Source of the DNA: Nautilus pompilius
Lineage: Eukaryota; Mollusca; Cephalopoda; Nautilida; Nautilidae
Direction of reading: 5' to 3'
Length of the DNA stretch: 64,000 bases
NCBI GenBank assembly: GCA_018389105.1
Contig: JACATO010000680.1
Location: 1,122,001 to 1,186,000 of the forward strand
A program made the translations under genes and the position numbers. How positions within the stretch are numbered: position 1 is the stretch's first letter; every line of letters begins with the position of its first letter. This document shows positions 55,401-64,000 of this stretch, in pieces. Below the pieces are notes generated by a model. The model saw only the letters and a list, made by a program, of their open reading frames with translations, was not told the DNA's origin and made no database searches.

Positions 55401-57400
55401 TATTTCACTCGTGAAGTGAAGTGAAGTGACATGTGGAAATAATAATCAGATAAATTTAATTCTTTTATATAAAATACTTGTGGGAAGTAGTAAACTTTTG
55501 ATAAAATATTTCAGAATGTATTCATTTTAAAAGTATCTGTTGCAGCTGTCAAAGATATAATATATTCTAAATAAATTTTTAAAAAAAAAGATTTGTGCTT
55601 TATTTCACTAGGAATGTTCCTCTGTCAAGAATATGAAAGGTTTTGGCAAATGTATAGAGATTCTTAAAAGAAAACATCAGCATTCCATGATAGATTTTTC
55701 CCAGATGTGAAAACAAATAGAGAAAGTGTAACTTAAATTTTATTCTGAAATGAAACTTTAAGGCTTAAATGGTTTGTTCTTGATCCAGTAGTTTAGACTT
55801 GTTTGGTGAGCAAAATTCATCTTGCAACAACTGTTTAGTAGCTGGAAAATACTTAGTAAATAGAAAAAAATAATTTTGATATGTCAAATTGTTATATATA
55901 TATATTTATAATGAAAACTCCACTCATTTAAAAAGCTAGCTTGTAAATAGAAAAAAAGGAATATTGCAAAGACAAAAAAAAAAACAAAACGACTCAGGTT
56001 AGTTTTTCAAAGGCTGATTGTAAATTTTTTTTAAAAAGAATGCATTACTTTCTTTCATAGCTACTGAAAAAAAAAGATGATGATGTATTCTGATCAGCTT
56101 GTAAATGTGATAGATACTCAGTAAATAGCTAATATCTGGGAAAAGAAAGTTTTTCTTAGCTGATTGAAAAATCAGTATGATTTATTATTGAATGTCTTGG
56201 ACAATTTTTATATTTTTCTTTTGCTTTATTGTGTGTTATTTGTTGGACCTTGTCACTGGAGTTGGGTGGTTAGAATCAGGAGCCATTGGGGTAGTCTAAG
56301 TTTGTTGGGAAGACTGCTGGCCACATCATCTATGTTGTGTTCTCTGCCTGCTTGGATATTGTTGGGGGGTGTGGTGGTGGGTTATACACTAAATGGTACT
56401 AGTGTTGCAGTATCTCTGCTTGCTATCATTCATCAGCTCTTAAAGAGAAAAACGTTTGATCTACTAAGCATTGGACACATGCCACACCATTATAGAATTG
56501 TGAAATATGTTTGTAAGTGCTCTGATTTCAAAATTAATCTTTGCTGTTCTGTTTTGAAGTGAAAAGATGTTAAACTTTAAAAAAAAAAAACAAGTTTAGA
56601 AGCTAAGATGATAATGCAGACTCTGAAAATCACCTACTGTTTTATAAAGTGTGAAAAATCTGATCCACTTGCTGCCTGTTGTGAATACTAGGTGAGATGG
56701 GTAATGAAAGAATGTAAGTAGTATTTACTATACGTAATGCACTATCTGTTCTATAACTCATATTCGTTTTGTGTATTCTGTCTTTAATCTCTTATAATCT
56801 CAGTATACCTCAGTGTTCATGATGCAGAATCTATATCCTGATAGCTTATTGACAACTTACTAATGGTAGTGTCGTTAATGAAATTTAGGTAAACAAATAT
56901 TGAAAAACCTGGCTAATGCAGTGAGAACTCTAATAACTTTGTAAATTAGAAAAAATTGCGAGGGATTTGTTTTGTATTAGATGAGTGAGTGGCTGTGCTC
57001 TAGTGATAAAAATTTTTTTTTAAAAATTTATTTTAGGATACATTTTCTTTCTGCATAGGAAAGCAAGTATTGTGGCTGTAGATAGTCAAATGACCGATAT
57101 TTGTGCAAGGTTAAACTCATGCATTTGTAAAATGGATATATGCTTGCAAAAAAAAAAGTAATAAAATAACAAGATAGACTCATTCGGCATAGTGTTTCGC
57201 ATATATTATTAATCTTGCAATCTAATCTGCAAAATGTTTAAAGAGAGAAAGAAAAAAAACAAGAGGAGGAATATGTGAAGTCATTCTGTTAATGCGAATA
57301 CTAGCAGTCGTTTGCTAACGTATATAATAGATTTAGGTACGAAATTAATGTATCATACAGAAAACGGAGAAATTGTTGTTGTTGTTTTTTCTAATGCAGT
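52430..57400. other. No gene recognised, AT-rich sequence
   Basis: No supported exon was seen. The 132-codon frame at 56164-56562 lies in a locally GC-richer, repeat-like segment and lacks an ATG start. A GTGAA tandem run occurs near 55.41 kb. If the 52.08-kb donor belongs to the PHF13/23-like gene, this stretch would be its first intron. Confidence 0.55.
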
Positions 57401-57490
57401 GCGTACATGTATCCGAGTAAGCTTACACGGATCGTAAAAATTAAACTAGGTTCAGAAACTTTTTCCCACACGGTATGTGGCAGTGGCTGG

Positions 57491-57542
57491 CCAATGAAAA
57501 CGTGATTGATTGACCTTATGCAAATTAAGAAGGTCATGACCT
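57491..57542 (+). promoter_or_regulatory. Compact promoter motif cluster of the PHF13/23-like gene
   Basis: Within 52 bp, 134-185 bp before the start codon, lie CCAAT (57491-57495), TGATTGAT (PBX/Hox-like, 57503-57510), TGACCT (57511-57516), the octamer ATGCAAAT (57518-57525) and AGGTCATGACCT (57531-57542), a perfect palindrome of two nuclear-receptor half-sites. These are exact matches to known motif consensus sequences; function is inferred from position next to the first coding exon in a CpG-rich zone. Confidence 0.5.
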
Positions 57543-57675
57543 GTGCAGGGCTAAAGGGGATAGCGTTGTATCACGTTTCTTCAAGTCGAGGTTCATTCGT
57601 GAATGGGAGGTTGCCTGTTTTCCCATTTTCAAACGGGGGTTTTACTGATTTCTCCTGAACTACTGTTATACAGTT

Positions 57676-59092
57676 ATGACAGAAGACGTTTTTAAAGGTA
57701 TGTTGTTGCTATTTTAATGAAAATTCAGTTGATATAACTGCGTGGTGGTTGCGAAAACAGCAAGTAGTCGGATGCATCAATTGATCTAATCCCAACAAGC
57801 GAGCAGTAAGCAGCTCCTGTGAATGGCGAGAGTTGTTGGCAGATTAGACTTCCGAGCATTTCGTCGCCTGTTAACTCCCTCCTCAGAGCCGTTTAAAACT
57901 GTGCATTGTACTTCATTTCGGAAGCTGACGTGACTATATTTCAGACAATAAGGGAAGGACTTCGTGATCAAACAAGTAGCTACCCTCCGTCGTCCCCCCA
58001 GTCATCTGTTGTACGAATATTGTTTTTGTAACCTTTTACTTCGTCTGAGCAGACTCCTTATTCTGGTGCAGAACCTCTGAATAATGGGCAACTTCTTATT
58101 TTCAGCTCCGAAAACTAAACGTTCGCCTGCCAAGCAAGACCAAGAGGTGAGTTTTCGACGTTTTATTCTGTTCGTTGATAATTCGTACAGTGGTGAGCTG
58201 ATTGATAATGACATCATGGCGGACGGTTATGGCTAACCATCTATAAAACGCTTCTTCTTCTCTTATTGTCCTTTTCCGCGACGATTAGTGAAATGTTTTG
58301 TTCTCCCTTATGTGTAGCAGCTATTGGGAAATGACCGAACATCGTGGAAAAAAGTTTTCTCGGAGGAAAATCTCCTCCTGATGAAGGTGTGTCTGTGTGG
58401 TGTCGTCTGCGACTAGCTGGAAAAGTGCATCCAAAACAAACTGTGCACTCGAGCAGAATCTCTCGTAAATGATAGCAATTTTTCCACATTCGTCGCAGTA
58501 AGATTGTTAAATATTGTTCTATGGATTTATGATGGCCTTTGTTGGCTTTGAAAAGAGCTGACATCAATTTTTGAATGTAGCATTTGTCGCCCGGCTCGGT
58601 TTCAATATGGCGCATCGTCTCTTCCAAACCGTCGACAGGTGCCTTTTGAAATCTTTTGATGACGATAACCAGCGTTTCATTGTTGTGTTTTTCGAGACTT
58701 TAGTTGTTAATTCTTCGTGTAGAAATTTTATTCAGGGGATCTGGCGTGATGGCATTTTTATTTTATCTCCGTTACGCGCGTGTTTGTTGTTATTTGCAAA
58801 CCTTACCGGTAAGGGGTTGGTTGCTCTGCTCGGTCTTACCGGCCTTCGTGATGGATGTGCTATCATCGAGCCAGTAAAATGAAGGTCTGGATATAAAAGT
58901 ATAACCACTCGTTTGTACGGTCTACTAGTTCACTTCGGGATCTGCTTATTTAATTTCATTTTTCAATTAGTTACTGTGCGGGAGGTGATTAATATGGGAG
59001 TATCAAAAAATCTCTGTTCAGAAAGTTGATTTCGAGTTGACGAAGTGTATTTTACGCTCGCTCGCAAATGTGGTTTTGTTGTTCCACGCAGA

Positions 59093-59126
<34 letters not shown>

Positions 59127-60185
59127 GTGTGTTCGGTTACTAGTGACACCGACCGGCTTGATTAGACTGACGGACCTACCTACCTACCTACCCAACCTAC
59201 CTTGCTCGCTCGCTCCCTCCCTCGCTCGCTGAACCGAGCGAAATCAGGCAGGAGGAACCGAGTCTGGCTAAGTGCTTCTTGTTATTTTGTTGGAATTTAA
59301 CATCTTGTTCGTATGAATGATTATAATCGGTAAAAACAAGTTTATATGTAGGTCATATTAATTACAACCCGAAAGCAAATATTCTCCAGTCTGAAAATGG
59401 CAGACACCGCTTGCATGCATGCATAATGAGCTGAAGCTATGAAACGTCACGACACCAGAACGAGGCCAAATGCAAGCCTCAAGGTGGTAAATACAAACCT
59501 GTCAGTGTCGGTAAAGACTAATTCTCTTTCTTGTTTTACTAAGACACCAGTATTTTAATTTTTTCTTCGTAAGTGTATAATGTATGCTCTTGTACAGTGC
59601 GATAGTAGTCTTCTGGCACCGTAATGCATTCATAATAATACATCACATCAGTAAATAAAAGCGTACATTTGCTTTTAATAACACATTTATTTTTGACCCC
59701 TAAATTAAAGCATCATCATCTCTGCGAACTTTTAGAGAATACTTGCATTTAAAGTATTAAACTGTTACCATTTAGAATTGTTTATTCATATAAAAAAACT
59801 ATATAAAGGGTTCTATGTGCATGCCTTGTTTTATACTTTAATGTTTTCAGTAATTTTACAGTTTATTCGGATAAGAATGTAATTTTTAACTCGGCAGTAA
59901 CAACCAAAGAAAAGAGAGAATTTCTGAAACTTTAAAAACTCTTGTAGACCTGGGTCTTTTATTCCTCTGTTCTAAGAATAATAATCAAACCTTTGCAGTT
60001 TTAAAACTTTTAAAATGCTTCTAAGAAAATCAGTTTAATTGTAGAATAAACTTGTTTCATCAGATTCTTTTGTCTTTTTTAAGCTATATGTATCACCTAC
60101 AAAGAGACGGCGAACTAAAGAAGATTTTTATGCATTTTGTTCATGGGTTTTGTCATACACACAATATGATTCTCAGAAACAAGAG
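57676..60185 (+). CDS. PHF13/PHF23-like nuclear protein, first three coding exons
   Basis: PHF13 and PHF23 are chromatin-associated proteins with a C-terminal PHD finger that reads H3K4me3. Three exons join in frame: 57676-57697 (MTEDVFK plus one base, donor GTATGT), 58106-58146 (acceptor TTCTTATTTTCAG, donor GTGAGT) and 60084-60185 (acceptor TTTTTTAAG, donor GTAAGT). The result is MTEDVFKAPKTKRSPAKQD, QE, then LYVSPTKRRRTKEDFYAFC and SWVLSYTQYDSQKQE. The KRRRT-EDF--FCS-VL-Y--Y block corresponds to the N-terminal conserved segment of PHF13/PHF23 (KRRRTIEDFNKFCSFVLAY). The PHD finger would lie past the right edge. An alternative start at 58084 (MGNLLFSAPK) would read through the 58106 acceptor in the same frame; the spliced start is preferred because that acceptor is strong. 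Confidence 0.75.
58106..58146 (+). CDS. PHF13/23-like 41-nt internal exon
   Basis: A very short exon encoding APKTKRSPAKQDQE together with the base brought from exon 1. It is bounded by a pyrimidine-rich acceptor and a consensus GTGAGT donor. An in-frame upstream ATG at 58084 could make it a first exon from another promoter. Confidence 0.65.
59097..59203. repeat. (AGT)n and (CTAC)n microsatellites in CpG-rich intron
   Basis: AGT units at 59097-59129 and CTAC units at about 59177-59203, followed by CTCGCTCGCTCCCTCC repeats. The surrounding 0.3 kb is CpG-rich, continuing the promoter-proximal composition of the PHF13/23-like gene. Confidence 0.9.
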
Positions 60186-63100
60186 GTAAGTTTTTTTCTT
60201 TTTTAATAATCTTTTTAACTGCTAAATAGAAACTTGTGAAGGTTTCAGCATTTTTCATTAAAATATATTGACTTGTTCGCCTTGAAAAAATGTTTAATCC
60301 ATATAATTTATTTTTAGTGGACCTTTTGAGATTTCAGAGGTTTAGCAAAGGAAACAAACAAAAGTAGTACATATGGATGATCTGTTATGTTACCTTTACG
60401 CATATCATAGAATTTTTTTCTCTGCCTTGGCATAATGTATCTATATATTTTTTCCTTCAAGAAAAAATTGGTCCAATTATGATTATTGCAAACATAACAT
60501 ACAAAAATTGTCATAAAATAAAATTTTTTGAATGTTAATGATATATTTATTATCTTTTAAATAAACTTGAAGTTTTAACCAAATTGGATTAACTTTTTTT
60601 ATTTATCCAGAAAGTTACTAAATCTTTTCACTTTGATCAGCAAAGATATATATATATGGCAGTTTTTGTTTTTTTTCTGTTAACATTAACACATGAAATT
60701 TTTAATATATTTTTTAGATGTTATAAACATCTGAATCATCATACTTGAAAAATTATGAAGTAATTATGTCCCTTTTTTTCCTTAGCATTCATTATTTCTT
60801 CCTTCATCATTTTTTTATTTTGCATGGTGATTAAGCTCTTGATAACTATTTATACAACTTAATTTTAAAACACTGAATTGTTATGTACAAAGTAAATGCT
60901 TGCACATGTTGTATATCTGTAGTTTTTTGTTTTTTTTCACACATTTAGAATGCTAAAATTTCCTGTTAGGTAGATGTCAGTGTTAATTCAAATCATACTA
61001 CTACTAAAGCACAATTATTTAATTAATTGTTATGATATTAATACAAATTGAAGGAATCCTGGTTCTCTGCAAATTTCAAACTCTAAAATGTATTAATAAA
61101 TACTAAATTTTTCAAGATAATTTTCTTTAAGCACTAACCAGCTTGAAAAAAGGACTGAAATTTAGGGAGTTTTCATTTTTAAGATAAACAATTTTATAAA
61201 ATGGACAAATAGGACAACCTAAATATTTTGTTCATTTTATATTTTGTGAAAATCTAAAAGTAATTTGGATTGTTGAATTTTTTTCCAAAGGTCAGTAAAA
61301 TATTGCCAACACAGTGATTTAGATGGTATGTGTAAACTTTTTCTTTATTAGGCAATTAAAGTAAGGCAAGTACTACAATTATTGAATTTAGAACATGAGA
61401 TAGCTTGGTGGAAGCCCTTATGTTTTAATGGTCCATTGTGAACTAGGCTTCTCTGTGCCAATTCACAATATACAAATAGACATTCTAACAATTTTTTTTT
61501 AAAAAAGCCTTCAAAATAAGAACTTAACTTTCTGAAGGACAAGTATTTTATGTTGAAATTTGCATTCATAAAATAGTACATAGTAATGCAGTCAGTAGCT
61601 GCATAAAAATAATTATTACCAAGATGTGGGGGGAAAAAACATTAGTAGTGGTTCAGATATAGTAAAGGAAGGAAATGAAAACTTTGTGCATGTATTTCAT
61701 CTTTAGAACGGTGTTTTTTAAATCTTATTTATCAGTAAGAAGTGCACTAGTATTAGTACCTTTTTGATTTTAGACTGTTTCTGACCTATGACTTTTTGAC
61801 TGGCTGAATATTCAACAACTTTGTTTAGCTTGTATTAAAAAGGCAAAGCTGTTATAAAGTAAATAAATTTTACATATAAACTTTTAAAAAACAAAACGCC
61901 ATGATAGTCTGAAGCATAAGAATCAAGTATATAGAAGTGTGCTAATTTGTTTAAAATAATGAATCATTATTACAGTTATACTCTTTTAAAAAAATTATTT
62001 AGGCAGTTAAAGGCCTAGTAAGATTTTGATAACTTTTTTTTGCTAATTAGAAAACAGATTTTGTGAACAGACTTGTAGATTTAGTGAAATTACAGATTTT
62101 GCTATTTAGATCAAATAACAAGGCAAGAAAATAGATCTGTACATAAATTAGAATGAAATTACTTGTGTTTTTGCATTTAAAAAACAAACAAAAACATCTG
62201 GTTTTATTTATTATTTATTATTTATTGCATAGTAGTTAGGGTTGTGCCAAATATCAAAATGGTCAATTATGAATTAATTGGCTGATTAGTAAAATTCATA
62301 ACAAAATTTGTGGCTTCCTCATACTGTAAAGTCAAAGGTTTTTGCACAGAGCATCACATCATCGCAAACAGGAAAATAAATAAGTGTAAAGGGCTGGCCC
62401 TCTTTTCCAGTTGGACAGAAGTGGACATGAGATTTCATGTGTCTAAATTTTATTCACTTGCCCATAATTTTAACAGTAAATATTTATTTGCTAATGCAAA
62501 TTAAAGAGTAAAGTTATCTTCATGTAAACAAACTGAGTATTTCTGAGATATTGTATTCTGCCAGTGTTTTTTGATGGAAGAAAACAAAAGACTACATAGA
62601 CTGAAAAATGTTTAAAAGATAGATGAAATCTGTTAGCTGATCATTGGCTTGCATATATTGCAATGCATTATTACTAGAATATTCTCTCACAGTTAGTGGA
62701 GTGAGTTATATATAAACCATCAATTTATTTTCAAAAGATCTAAAACTTTCTTTTGATTATGAAATGTGTATATTTTGCATATTCTAATGCAAATAACCAA
62801 TATAACACTTAAGTCTGATTTCATGAAAGAAAGTTTTTCACTGTTTTTTGTCTAATTATTCATTTTTAGTCATATTAGCTGTGTTGACTGATCAGGAATT
62901 GCTAATTCAAGTAAATGCCCTTTAAAATATGAATAAACAGAGCCATCTTGTTTCCATTGTGATTCTGTTTTTCCTATTGACAATACTTGACCAAGGTACC
63001 ATGTGCTGTATATGGTATGATTGTTGAGTGTAACTGTGATAAGAATGTATGAAATAATTATGTGATTCAGATTTTGTCAAAGCTAAATGCAGTATTTACA

Positions 63101-64000
63101 ATGAAGATATTGATTAGTGGAAAAACTGCATAGGCATTTAAAACTACTGATATGATAAACAAAGTTGAATCATCCTGCTGAATAAAATGCAGAAATGCAA
63201 ACCTCACTCACTTGTGGTAGGCATTGAATTTAGAAATCTACTCACTTATCTCCTAAATATAATATACCACATTGTAACTTTTTTGGTTAAATAGTGTTAC
63301 CAGACATGCATCACAGTTTTCCAAAGATTCCAAAAGTTGGTGCAAAATGAAATGACAAGTATAGCATTGATAACAGACATAGATAGCTAGTACTGCTAGA
63401 ACACCTTTTTTTTTTTTAGTATGACAGGTCACTGGCAAACACCTGATTTTTGAGAGGCATGGAAAACATTAAAGTATAAATCTGACCACATGAGTGAGCA
63501 GATTTTGGCTGGTTTGAAGAAAGCTGAAATAACAATGGATAGTCTATTTGATTTTTAGGAGCAATGCTGCTAGCATGGTTGCTGGACTTCTCAAAACCAG
63601 ATTACCATAATTATCTTGCTTTATCCATACTCTACAGCTATGCATTAAAGATGCCATACTTTTTTTTTGTACAGTAAAAGATAACTTTCATATTAATTGA
63701 AAGATAGATGGCCATTTACAAAGTTTTGTTACCTCAAAAAAAAAAAGCTAACAGTTGAAGGTTGTCAAACATAGGCTTCTACAGTATGTATCCACCCATT
63801 GGAACAGATGTCCAATTGTGCATAATGCATTAGACTATAATATTCAAAATCTAACTCTATATTGATGAACTCTAACTGAAAAACTTTGGGTGGGGGCTTT
63901 TAAAACTGTTTGAAGAGACCACAATAGTTGCTGGTCAGAAGAATGCAACAGCGTTTGTTATAATTTCAATTGTTGCTATAGCACTCTTGCTAGACAACTG
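60186..64000 (+). other. Probable intron of the PHF13/23-like gene
   Basis: AT-rich sequence after the exon-3 donor GTAAGT, with no further recognisable exon. No PHD-finger coding segment (spaced Cys and His codons) was found, so the remaining exons must lie beyond the window. Confidence 0.55.

Noticed and set aside
56164-56562. 132-codon hydrophobic open frame
   Set aside because: No ATG at its start, no splice context, no recognisable domain; it sits in a repeat-like GC-richer patch.

Overview
The window looks like nuclear DNA from an animal, most likely a mollusc and plausibly a coleoid cephalopod. It is AT-rich throughout, exons are short and separated by kilobase-scale introns with ordinary GT-AG sites, tRNA-like SINE fragments and simple repeats are common, and relics of several DNA-transposon superfamilies are scattered between the genes. 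The phylum is inferred from this style and from protein similarity recalled from memory. No database search was possible.

Three genes are supported, all on the plus strand. (1) 9706-26470 is the 3' part of an ARHGAP39 (Vilse/CrossGAP) orthologue: a disordered-linker exon, a MyTH4 domain and a complete RhoGAP domain ending at a stop at 26468-26470. The N-terminal WW-domain exons must lie upstream of the window. One MyTH4 intron has the full signature of a minor-spliceosome AT-AC intron, and a possible 60-nt phase-preserving cassette exon lies in the same domain. (2) 35002-35535 is an intact single-exon adenine phosphoribosyltransferase (APRT), much richer in GC than its surroundings, with two overlapping hairpins about 270-380 bp upstream. 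(3) 57676-60185 carries the first three coding exons (55 codons) of a PHF13/PHF23-like nuclear protein, recognised by a KRRRT-EDF-FCS-VL-Y block. Its proximal promoter packs CCAAT, PBX/Hox-like, octamer and nuclear-receptor motifs into about 55 bp. The rest of that gene lies beyond the right edge.

Between and inside these genes are mobile elements. They include a mariner-type transposase remnant (5.9-6.2 kb), an internally deleted pogo/Tigger element with inverted termini and TA flanks (10.1-11.0 kb), a Tc1-like and a TTAA-flanked MITE side by side inside the AT-AC intron (17.8-18.5 kb), a tiny palindromic element (22.96-23.04 kb), a Tc1 transposase relic (33.0-33.7 kb), and at least four copies of one SINE-like family.

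The most unusual element is at 39463-41746. It is a 2.28-kb DNA transposon with inverted repeats of roughly 120-130 bp, a perfect 13-bp terminus and a 3-bp TTA target duplication. It carries a decayed gene of an uncharacterised, Cys-rich protein family that I cannot place in a named transposase superfamily.

The stretch 41.75-50.7 kb has no recognisable gene. At 50.8-52.4 kb there is a CpG-rich, microsatellite-rich patch that looks like a promoter but for which I could not establish a gene. The last 3.8 kb is probably intron of the PHF13/23-like gene.
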